Below are positions 36,054 to 42,373 of a stretch of 64,000 nucleotides of DNA, in pieces. Location of the stretch: assembly GCA_018266055.1 (NCBI GenBank), contig JAFDYT010000012.1, positions 85,003 through 149,002 on the forward strand, given 5' to 3'. Position numbers and translations under genes: made by a program. Within the stretch, counting starts at the first letter, position 1. Each line of letters starts with the position of its first letter. The notes below the pieces were generated by a model that saw only the letters and a list, made by a program, of their open reading frames with translations, was not told the DNA's origin and did no database searches. This DNA comes from Bacteroidota bacterium. Its GTDB lineage: Bacteria > Bacteroidota > Bacteroidia > Cytophagales > Cyclobacteriaceae.

Positions 36054-36805
36054 TGACTTTAGAAATTGTAGTGTATAATATAGAGTCTGCGCTCAAAGCG
36101 CAGGAAGGTCGCGCCGATCGGATTGAACTATGCGATAATCCGGGCGAAGGCGGAACCACGCCGTCGTACGGCACTATCGAAAACGTGCGCCAGAATGTAA
36201 ACCTCGACGTGTTTGTGATGATCCGGCCGCGCGGCGGGGATTTCCATTATTCGAATTATGAATTCCATTCGATGAAGCGCGACATCGACCAATGCCAGAA
36301 GCTGAGCGCCGACGGCGTAGTCTTTGGTATTTTGAACGAAGACGGTACGATCGACAAAAAGCGTTGTGCGGAATTGATTAAGCGCGCGCGACCGCTGAAA
36401 GTAACGTGCCACCGTGCCTTTGATATGACGCGCGATCCTTTCGAAGCGCTGGAAGATTGCATCGAAGTTGGCTTTGACCGAATCCTTACCTCGGGGCAGC
36501 AGCTGCACGCAGTGAAAGGGGTTGACCTGATTGCCGAGCTGATCAAAAAAGCCAATGGCCGTATCGCCATCATGCCCGGCTCGGGAGTGAATGAAAATAC
36601 TGTGGAAGAGATCGTCTCGAAAACAAAAACAAAAGAAATTCATTTTTCGGCAACGGCTTTTCGCGACAGCGCAATGATCTACAAAAATCCGAACATCGCC
36701 GGCATGGGCGACGAACAGGGAAGTGAATTTAAACTTCGCACTGTCGACCCTGATCGAATTCGTAAAATGAGAGAGCTTGCGACAAAGGCGAGTTCGATAG
36801 CCTAA
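36053..36805 (+). CDS. cutC: CutC family protein
   Basis: A 250-residue TIM-barrel protein of the CutC family: EIVVYNIESALKAQEGRADRIELCDN at the N-terminus, VMIRPRGGDFHYSN, CHRAFDMTRDP, ILTSGQQ and IMPGSGVNENT. CutC was linked to copper homeostasis in E. coli but its direct role is doubtful, and its barrel resembles sugar-related enzymes. Here it overlaps a glycosylasparaginase gene and precedes a GH127-like gene, which fits glycan use better than copper handling; this is inference. Confidence 0.93.
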   Translation: MTLEIVVYNIESALKAQEGRADRIELCDNPGEGGTTPSYGTIENVRQNVNLDVFVMIRPRGGDFHYSNYEFHSMKRDIDQCQKLSADGVVFGILNEDGTIDKKRCAELIKRARPLKVTCHRAFDMTRDPFEALEDCIEVGFDRILTSGQQLHAVKGVDLIAELIKKANGRIAIMPGSGVNENTVEEIVSKTKTKEIHFSATAFRDSAMIYKNPNIAGMGDEQGSEFKLRTVDPDRIRKMRELATKASSIA

Positions 36806-36817
36806 CCTTTTTGAATC

Positions 36818-38860
36818 ATGAAGAAATTTATTGTCACCCTTGCCGTCCTGGTATCATTACATTTTTCATTCGCGCAAAGCAAAATGGAAACATCATCGGT
36901 GAAAGTGCCTGACGCGGGTATCAATTCATTCTACATGACCAATCAGGCGCCGTTGCTTCCTCAGCATCTTGTGAAACTTCCGGTTGGCGCGATCAAGCCG
37001 GGTGGATGGCTTCTAAAAAATCTTGAATTGCAACGCGAAGGACTCACCGGTCACCTGAGCGAAATCAGCGCATGGCTCACCAAGAAAAATAATGCGTGGC
37101 TTAACAAAGATGGCACCGGCGACTGGGGTTGGGAGGAAATGCCATATTGGTTGAAAGGATATGCCAACATGGGCTATGTGCTCAACGACAAGAAAATGAT
37201 TGAGGAGTCGATGGTGTGGATCAACGGCACCTTGAATTCACAGCGCGACAACGGCGACTTTGGTCCGTACGTGATTCGCAAGACTACCGGCAAGCGCGAC
37301 TTGTGGGCGCAGATGCTCATGCTGTTTGTGTTGCAGTCGTATTACGAATACAGCCACGACGCGCGCGTGATTACCCACATGACCAACTACTTCAAATGGC
37401 AACTCACCATTCCTGAAAATGATTTCCTCACCGATTATTGGGAGAACAGCCGCGGGGGTGATAACCTGTATAGCGTGTACTGGCTTTACAACATCACGAA
37501 GGAAAAATTCTTGCTGGAGCTGACTGCTAAGATTCATCGCAACACGGCGAACTGGAAATTAAAAAACTGGTTGCCCAACTGGCATAATGTAAACATTGCG
37601 CAGTGCTTTCGCGAACCGGCTACTTTCTATCAGCAAAGCGGCGACCCTTCTGACCTGCAGGCGAGCTACGACAACCAGAACTATATCCGCGAGATGTACG
37701 GACAAGTGCCGGGCGGCATGTTTGGCTCGGATGAAAATTCCCGCAAAGGATATGACGACCCGCGGCAGGCGGTGGAAACCTGCGGCATGGTGGAGCAGAT
37801 GACTTCCGATGAAATTATGCTGCGCATCACCGGCGACACCTTCTGGGCTGAAAACTGCGAAGATGTAGCGTTTAATACCTTTCCTGTTTCGTTCATGCCC
37901 GACTACCGGTCGCTGCGTTACCTCACAGCGCCGAACATGGTGGCCAGCGACAGCAAAAATCATAACCCCGGCATCGACAACCCTGGTCCGTACTTGATGA
38001 TGAATCCCTTCAGCAGTCGCTGTTGTCAGCACAATCATGCCGGAGGTTGGGTGTACTATGCAGAGAACCTGTGGATGGCCACACCCGACAATGGATTGGC
38101 GGCGGTGTTTTATTCCGACAGCGAAGTGAAAGCCAAGGTAGCCGATGGGAGTGAGGTTTCGATCACGCAACAAACGCACTATCCTTTTGATGAGTCGGTG
38201 AGCATGAAGCTGCAGTTGAAAAAGGAAAGCAGATTCCCTTTGTATCTGAGGATACCTGCATGGTGTGCGGCGCCGGTGATTCAGGTGAACGGACAAACCA
38301 TTTCGGGTGCCGCAGCAGGCGGCTATGTGAAGATGGTGAACACCTGGAAAAATAATGACGCGATCTCGATACAATTCCCGATGAAACTGAATGTGCGCAC
38401 CTGGACAAAGAACAAGAACAGCGTGAGTGTGAACTACGGACCGCTGACCTATTCGCTGAAGATCGACGAGAGGTACATTCGCTTCGACAGCAAAGCGACC
38501 GCCCAGTATGACTCCAAGTGGCAAGCCAATGCTGATCCGTCACAGTGGCCGTCGTTTGAGATTCAGCCCGGCAGCGCCTGGAATTACGGACTGGAAGCGG
38601 AGGTGAATCAACCGGAGAAATATTTTAAAGTGGTCAAGAAGCCGTGGCCTACCGACAACTATCCGTTTACGACTTTGGCCGTGCCGATCGAAATCAAAAC
38701 CAGGGGAAAGAAAATCCCGGCGTGGACCATCGATCAGTATGGGTTGTGCGCCGAGCTTCCCGTGAGTCCGGTGAAAACGGATGAGCCCGAAGAAGAAATC
38801 ACGCTGGTGCCCATGGGTGCGGCGCGGCTGCGCATTTCGGCTTTTCCGGTGGTGAAATAA
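36818..38860 (+). CDS. GH127-like (beta-L-arabinofuranosidase family) glycoside hydrolase
   Basis: A 680-residue secreted protein (signal peptide KKFIVTLAVLVSLHFSFAQ) with an (alpha/alpha)6 barrel of the DUF1680/GH127 type, followed by two beta-sandwich domains. The zinc/thiolate centre of GH127 is visible: Glu and Cys in AVETCGMVEQ and the Cys pair in SSRCCQHNHAGG, the first of which is the proposed nucleophile. Typical substrates are L-arabinofuranosides, though relatives act on other sugars. It follows cutC by 12 bp and completes the glycosylasparaginase operon. Confidence 0.87.
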   Translation: MKKFIVTLAVLVSLHFSFAQSKMETSSVKVPDAGINSFYMTNQAPLLPQHLVKLPVGAIKPGGWLLKNLELQREGLTGHLSEISAWLTKKNNAWLNKDGTGDWGWEEMPYWLKGYANMGYVLNDKKMIEESMVWINGTLNSQRDNGDFGPYVIRKTTGKRDLWAQMLMLFVLQSYYEYSHDARVITHMTNYFKWQLTIPENDFLTDYWENSRGGDNLYSVYWLYNITKEKFLLELTAKIHRNTANWKLKNWLPNWHNVNIAQCFREPATFYQQSGDPSDLQASYDNQNYIREMYGQVPGGMFGSDENSRKGYDDPRQAVETCGMVEQMTSDEIMLRITGDTFWAENCEDVAFNTFPVSFMPDYRSLRYLTAPNMVASDSKNHNPGIDNPGPYLMMNPFSSRCCQHNHAGGWVYYAENLWMATPDNGLAAVFYSDSEVKAKVADGSEVSITQQTHYPFDESVSMKLQLKKESRFPLYLRIPAWCAAPVIQVNGQTISGAAAGGYVKMVNTWKNNDAISIQFPMKLNVRTWTKNKNSVSVNYGPLTYSLKIDERYIRFDSKATAQYDSKWQANADPSQWPSFEIQPGSAWNYGLEAEVNQPEKYFKVVKKPWPTDNYPFTTLAVPIEIKTRGKKIPAWTIDQYGLCAELPVSPVKTDEPEEEITLVPMGAARLRISAFPVVK

Positions 38861-38883
38861 ATCGAATCGTGACGGATGAGGTG

Positions 38884-38913
38884 TTGCTGACTTAAAAAAT
38901 TAAAATATATTTG
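38884..38913 (+). promoter_or_regulatory. Promoter of the tRNA-Ala gene
   Basis: TTG, exactly 19 bases, TATATTTG: a full Bacteroidota-type match. The -7 box ends 10 bp before the mature tRNA 5' end. Confidence 0.8.
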
Positions 38914-38923
38914 CAGCCTTTCC

Positions 38924-38997
38924 GGGGGATTAGCTCAGCTGGCTAGAGCGCTTCCATGGCATGGAAGAGGTCATCGGTTCGAATCCGATATTCTCCA
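38924..38997 (+). tRNA. tRNA-Ala (anticodon GGC)
   Basis: A complete cloverleaf can be drawn: 7-bp acceptor GGGGGAT/ATTCTCC, D stem GCTC/GAGC, anticodon stem CTTCC/GGAAG with loop ATGGCAT (anticodon GGC), T stem ATCGG/CCGAT with loop TTCGAAT, and discriminator A. The third acceptor pair is G:U, the G3:U70 identity element of alanine tRNAs. The CCA tail is not encoded. Fragments of its 3' end are repeated downstream. Confidence 0.95.
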
Positions 38998-39027
38998 CAA
39001 AAATCTAACCTAAGAGGTCATCAGTTC

Positions 39028-39045
39028 CCCCGATAGCTATCGGGG
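39028..39045. repeat. Palindromic repeat CCCCGATAGCTATCGGGG, copy 1
   Basis: A perfect 18-bp palindrome embedded in a degenerate copy of the tRNA-Ala 3' end. Identical copies are at 39148-39165 and 42275-42292. It behaves like a REP-type interspersed palindrome. Confidence 0.9.
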
Positions 39046-39072
39046 CGATATTCTCCACAGATATTCTCCACT

Positions 39073-39106
39073 AAAATCTCATCGTAATGGTGAGATTTTT
39101 TGTTTT
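39073..39106 (+). terminator. Terminator, copy 1, downstream of the tRNA-Ala fragments
   Basis: An 11-bp stem AAAATCTCATC/GGTGAGATTTT with loop GTAAT is followed by a T-rich tail. The same stem sequence recurs at 39196, so the unit of duplication includes both the tRNA 3' end and its terminator. Confidence 0.8.
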
Positions 39107-39147
39107 AGGGGCTGTCGGTTTTAAAGTTTTTACCTTTGAGGTCATCG

Positions 39148-39165
39148 CCCCGATAGCTATCGGGG
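39148..39165. repeat. Palindromic repeat CCCCGATAGCTATCGGGG, copy 2
   Basis: Identical to the copy at 39028. A partial second copy (GCAATCGGGG) follows directly, before another tRNA 3'-end block. Confidence 0.9.
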
Positions 39166-39195
39166 CCCCAGGCAATCGGGGCGATATTCTCCACA

Positions 39196-39231
39196 AAAAT
39201 CTCATCTTCATCAGGTGGGATTTTTTTGTTT
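39196..39231 (+). terminator. Terminator, copy 2
   Basis: Stem AAAATCTCATC pairs with GGTGGGATTTT (two G:T pairs) around loop TTCATCA, then a T run. It is a diverged duplicate of the terminator at 39073, including the trailing TTTTAGGG. Confidence 0.75.
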
Positions 39232-39324
39232 TAGGGTATTCATTAACCGCAGAGAACGCAGCGAAACGCAGAGGATTTTTTTCATTCAAACATCCAATCA
39301 TTCGATCATCATTTTGCTGCGGCC

Positions 39325-39339
39325 GACCCCGTAGGGGTC
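39325..39339. repeat. Palindromic repeat GACCCCGTAGGGGTC and relatives
   Basis: This 15-bp near-palindrome recurs at 39374-39388 (identical), 40093-40107 (AATCCCGTAGGGATT) and 40143-40157 (GGCCCCGTAGGGGTC). Arm changes are compensatory in the third copy, which argues that pairing matters. Copies are followed by GAAGCTTTGTAGA-like or GAACAT sequence. The rest of 39232-39527 is short simple repeats of ATTCAATCATTCGATC with no coding frame I would support. Confidence 0.8.
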
Positions 39340-39527
39340 GAAGCTTTGTAGAGAAAATTATCGTCATCCCCACGACCCCGTAGGGGTCGAACATACCTCC
39401 TGTATTTATTCATTCAATATTCAATCATTGTTAAGAGAGGAATGCAGGATATAGAATACAGCATACAGAATGGATTACCCTCGATCATTCAATCATTCGA
39501 TCATTCAAAATTCAATCATTGTTCCGT

Positions 39528-39960
39528 GTCGAACCGTTTCGGTAGCGATTGGTACCCTTTTGATACCAAGCGGAACCAAAACGGTAGCTATTCCTTCTAA
39601 TTCAGACCAAGCCGAACCAAAACGGTAGCGATTCCTTCTAATTCGGACAAAGCCGAATGAAATTCATCCGACTTCCTCCTGTGTCAGACAAAGCCGGGTG
39701 AAAATCGTCCGGCGTTGTACCTCCGACATACCAAGTCGAACCAAAATCACTCGATTTTCTTCTAATTCAGACAAAGTCGAACCAAAACGGTAGCAATTCC
39801 TTCTAATTCAGACCAAGTCGAACCAAAACGGTAGCGATTCCTTCTAAATCAGACCAAGTCGAACCAAATTCATTCGACGTCGAACCAAATCGGTAGCGAT
39901 TCCTTCTAATTCAAACCAATTTGTCTGATTTTAATTCGAATCGCTACCAAATTCAGACGA
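39528..39960. repeat. 41-42-bp repeat array ending in an inverted unit
   Basis: About nine direct units of 41-42 bp begin at 39528, 39570, 39611, 39652, 39693, 39735, 39776, 39817 and 39879, with a half unit of 21 bp at 39858. The typical unit contains GTCGAACCAAAACGGTAGCG then ATTCCTTCTAATTCAGACCA. The array ends with an inverted unit: GGTAGCGATTC at 39892-39902 is answered by GAATCGCTACC at 39938-39948. The following 39961-40211 holds palindromic repeats and no gene. Confidence 0.85.
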
Positions 39961-40211
39961 TTTGGCAGTTTTAGCTTATCGCGTCGGGATTGAAGCTTTG
40001 TGGAATGGGAGGAGAACATAGGAGGCAGAATACAGGATATAGAATTCAGGGCATTGAATCATATCCAAATCAATCATTCACTGCCTGCTGCCAATCCCGT
40101 AGGGATTGAAGCCTTGTAGAAACTGATACAAGTAATCAAACCGGCCCCGTAGGGGTCGAACATGAGCAGCTGTATATTAAGGCCAGCGATTCATTTACGG
40201 CGGAAAGAAAA

Positions 40212-40281
40212 GTGAAATAGAATTACGCTATGTTTAGGGGCCAAGTCAGTGCTACGAATTCAACCACACAAGACTTGAGAT
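40212..40281 (+). repeat. About 70-bp repeat, copy A
   Basis: Begins GTGAAATAGAATTACGCTAT and contains CAAGTC and GACTTG as an inverted pair about 30 bp apart. Related copies lie at 41169-41238 (B) and 41261-41340 (C). Copies A and B flank the orphan gene at 40323-41114. Confidence 0.7.
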
Positions 40282-40322
40282 TTTCGATGACCAATTAATC
40301 TATTCAATTCCTTTAATACACT

Positions 40323-41114
40323 ATGATGAATGATAAAGAAATACTTTCAGATTTGGCAAGAAGGACTGGAGCTATTGCCACTGACATTTGCAAACAGCTA
40401 AACAATATTGAAGTACAATTGCGTGATAAGTACTTGCTAGGAATCATGAATCGACACTCAATTATTTTGGAAGATGTTGCAAATATTCTTAGCCAAAAAC
40501 ATGAAAGCAGGTTAATGTCTGCGTTTATACTTTCAAGATGTTTGCTTGATGATTTTCTTACTATTCTTTACTTCCATAATAAACAGTATGATAATTCAGT
40601 CTTTATAAATCATACCTCAGAAGCGTATAAGCAAAAACTAAAAATGGTTACCGAATCACGAAAGATTAATGAAAAATATTTCGAAGGAAAACAAATAGGA
40701 ATGGCAACAAAAGAGATAGAGCGAGGGCAATACGAATCATTTTGCTCAATAGAGAGTAATAAGATATTATTCAAGAATTTTAAGAAACGGGAGTTCAAAT
40801 CATTCCCTAAGACAGGGTCAGCCTTTGCTGAGTTAATAAAATCGGATACAAATGCTGCGAGCGCTAATTCATATGTGCTATGGAAATTCTTTTCTCAATA
40901 CGTACACTATTCATTGGTCACTTACGAACTTGAGCAAGCAAAGGGCGCTAGACAAATTGAAGTTCGGCAACTAAAAGAAGTACTAAGTTACTGCTATAAG
41001 ACAATTTTCATGGCATCTTCGGCATTGGTCCAGTTTGGTCATCCACACATCTTTAATGATCCAACAAATGTTTTTGAAGCAATTATGAAGGGGCGAGAAG
41101 TTCCTAAAACTTAA
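40323..41114 (+). CDS. Orphan AT-rich gene, helical protein of unknown function
   Basis: A 263-residue cytoplasmic, mostly helical protein. The N-terminal half (SIILEDVANILSQKHESRLMSAFILSRCLLDDFLTILYF as two pieces) and C-terminal SQYVHYSLVTYELEQAK resemble DUF5677/HEPN-like helical proteins, with no active site I can assert. Its base composition is visibly richer in A and T than flanking genes, with many AAA/AAT/ATA codons, and it sits between two copies of a 70-bp repeat beside a tRNA gene. These point to acquired cargo. Start is one of two adjacent ATGs at 40323/40326. Confidence 0.75.
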   Translation: MMNDKEILSDLARRTGAIATDICKQLNNIEVQLRDKYLLGIMNRHSIILEDVANILSQKHESRLMSAFILSRCLLDDFLTILYFHNKQYDNSVFINHTSEAYKQKLKMVTESRKINEKYFEGKQIGMATKEIERGQYESFCSIESNKILFKNFKKREFKSFPKTGSAFAELIKSDTNAASANSYVLWKFFSQYVHYSLVTYELEQAKGARQIEVRQLKEVLSYCYKTIFMASSALVQFGHPHIFNDPTNVFEAIMKGREVPKT

Positions 41115-41168
41115 GTTAATTTTTTTAGAGCAGTATATTCATAACGGCCAAAAATCCTAGTCAAGAGT

Positions 41169-41340
41169 ATGAAATAGAATTAAGTTATGTTTAACGGAGC
41201 ACAAGTCAGCAGCCGCACAAGACTTGCGCCAGAGCGGGCGAAAGTCTTCGGCAAGCGTATGAGAAAGAAATAAGTTATGTTTAAAGAAGCACAAGTCAGC
41301 CCCGCGCATTCAAACCGCACAAGACTTGCACCAGAATGGA
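41169..41340 (+). repeat. About 70-bp repeat, copies B and C in tandem
   Basis: Copy B (41169-41238) and copy C (41261-41340) share AAGTTATGTTTAA, GCACAAGTCAGC and CCGCACAAGACTTGC with each other, and with copy A in part. Each carries CAAGTC...GACTTG as a potential hairpin. Copy C runs directly into the integrase remnant. Confidence 0.7.
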
Positions 41341-41477
41341 AGTGGCTGAAGATGTACAATCTTAGAAAAGTTCAATACCTGGCTGGTCATCGCTACATCA
41401 GTGCGACAGAAGCTTACCGGCAAAATGAAATGTAAGGACTGACCGAAGAAGTAAACAAGTTTCACCCTTTAGGGTAA
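41331..41477 (+). pseudogene. C-terminal remnant of a tyrosine-type integrase
   Basis: In one frame the sequence reads WLKMYNLRKVQYLAGHRYIS, then ATEAYRQNEM, a TAA stop, then GLTEEVNKFHPLG and a terminal TAA. This is the C-terminus of a phage-type tyrosine recombinase, including the conserved LAGHRYISATEAY block where the second His-region and catalytic Tyr lie. A stop replaces a residue expected to be Glu (TAA for GAA), and the N-terminal 250 or so residues are gone. The remnant supports past site-specific integration at the nearby tRNA-Ala gene. Confidence 0.75.
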
Positions 41478-41526
41478 AACCAGAACTATGAAATCACTAA
41501 CTTTAAGGCCGCAAAACCGAAATGAT

Positions 41527-41784
41527 ATGAACATTGCAGCAGAGAAAGCGGAAGTATTGAAACGTTTTGAGAAAGTCTCTGATCCATCGTTGATCAAGGC
41601 GATTAAAAACCTGTTGGACTTTGCACTGAGCAAGCAGACGGAGGAAGAAGACATTGAACTTTCATCTGATCAGAAAGATGAGCTTAATCGCAGGCTGAAA
41701 AAATATGAACGAGGCGAGATGAAATTTAAATCCTGGGACGAGACCAGGGCAAGCATAAAAAAGCGAGCCAAGAATGCCCTTTAG
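41527..41784 (+). CDS. Antitoxin of a ParE/RelE-type module
   Basis: An 85-residue acidic then basic protein: helical N-terminus (NIAAEKAEVLKRFEKVSDPSLI), acidic linker (KQTEEEDIELSSDQ) and a C-terminal segment EMKFKSWDETRASIKKRAK of the addiction-module type that wraps the toxin. Start at ATG 41527 is preferred; an ATG at 41488 is also in frame. It overlaps the downstream toxin gene by 11 bp, as usual for antitoxin-first modules. It probably represses its own promoter in complex with the toxin. Confidence 0.82.
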   Translation: MNIAAEKAEVLKRFEKVSDPSLIKAIKNLLDFALSKQTEEEDIELSSDQKDELNRRLKKYERGEMKFKSWDETRASIKKRAKNAL

Positions 41785-42076
41785 TTACAACCTGTCCCGT
41801 GAAGCTGAGGACGACATATTGGAAGCTTACATTTGGTACGAACAGCAAAAATCAGGATTAGGGGAAGAATTTTTAGATAGTCTTGACAAAGCCCGTTACT
41901 CGATACTTCAAAATCCAGCCACTTACCGAATCCGGTACAAGAAAAAAGTGAGAGCATATTTGGTTGACCGTTTTCCCTACCTCATTTTGTATGTGGTGGA
42001 AAAGAATGAGGTAAATGTAATCTCGGTGTTCAACACGAGCCGCGATCCCAAAGTCTGGAAAAAGAGAGCCCGATAA
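41774..42076 (+). CDS. RelE/ParE-family toxin
   Basis: A 100-residue protein of the RelE/ParE fold: SREAEDDILEAYIWYEQQKSGLG then FLDSLDKARYSILQNPATY, a basic strand region RIRYKKKVRAYLVDRFPYLILY and C-terminal VISVFNTSRDPKVWKKR. The pattern WYEQQ..GLG.EF...L is more like ParE (gyrase-poisoning) than RelE (mRNA-cleaving), so the target is uncertain. It overlaps its antitoxin gene and lies in the mobile-element remnant region. Confidence 0.87.
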   Translation: MPFSYNLSREAEDDILEAYIWYEQQKSGLGEEFLDSLDKARYSILQNPATYRIRYKKKVRAYLVDRFPYLILYVVEKNEVNVISVFNTSRDPKVWKKRAR

Positions 42077-42118
42077 ATCTATCCGGTCACACGGCCAGCG
42101 CACAGACCTGCTTGCGCT

Positions 42119-42138
42119 TGCCATCCTTCGGCATGGCA
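42119..42138 (+). other. UUCG-capped hairpin after the toxin gene
   Basis: TGCCATCC, TTCG, GCATGGCA: a stem with one mismatch closed by a C(UUCG)G tetraloop, 43 bp after the toxin stop. No T run follows, so it is a stabilising or processing hairpin rather than a standard terminator. Confidence 0.5.
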
Positions 42139-42245
42139 CAAGGAAGAAGCGGTGTGCTGTGCACAAGTTGTTCAGACCTCGCGGCAGGTAATGCTTCAGA
42201 AAAGCGGATGATGAGTTAAGAGAGAAATAAATTGAAACGCGCTCT

Positions 42246-42336
42246 GCGGCAGGGATGGCAGTGAAAAGCCCGGACCCCGATAGCTATCGGGGGAGGACTT
42301 GTAACGAACAGCCCGGTGCGCGCCTCGCGCAGCCGC
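42246..42336 (+). ncRNA. Candidate structured RNA element
   Basis: GCGGC at 42246-42250 can pair with GCCGC at 42332-42336, enclosing the palindrome CCCCGATAGCTATCGGGG (42275-42292), the direct repeats AGCCCGG, and a stem TGCGCG/CGCGCA with a three-base loop (42317-42331). No convincing coding frame covers it. The surrounding 42077-42373 has no gene. The order of elements recalls intergenic repeats I associate with Bacteroidota genomes, but I cannot name an RNA family. Confidence 0.25.
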
Positions 42337-42373
42337 CCAACAACTAATAAGGAACATCAAACAACTAAATGTC

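Larger units (their letters stand above)
38986..39195 (+). repeat. Degenerate copies of the tRNA-Ala 3' end
   Basis: The block CGATATTCTCCAC that ends the tRNA recurs at 39046-39058, 39060-39071 (lacking the first base) and 39182-39194. Two copies are preceded by GAGGTCATC, the variable-loop/T-stem start of the tRNA, at 39014 and 39138. In those two the T-arm is replaced by the palindrome CCCCGATAGCTATCGGGG. This pattern is expected where elements have repeatedly integrated at a tRNA 3' end. Confidence 0.8.

Noticed and set aside
37559-38524. 321-aa minus-strand frame inside the GH127-like gene
   Set aside because: It is antisense to a well-supported gene and rich in His/Arg/Val with no domain, typical of a shadow frame.
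39528-39960. CRISPR array with 20-bp repeats and 21-bp spacers
   Set aside because: Both halves of the 41-bp unit are repeated, so there are no unique spacers.
41169-41340. Integron attC sites around the orphan gene
   Set aside because: Inverted CAAGTC/GACTTG pairs exist, but no GTTRRRY core with its complement was found and no integron integrase is present.
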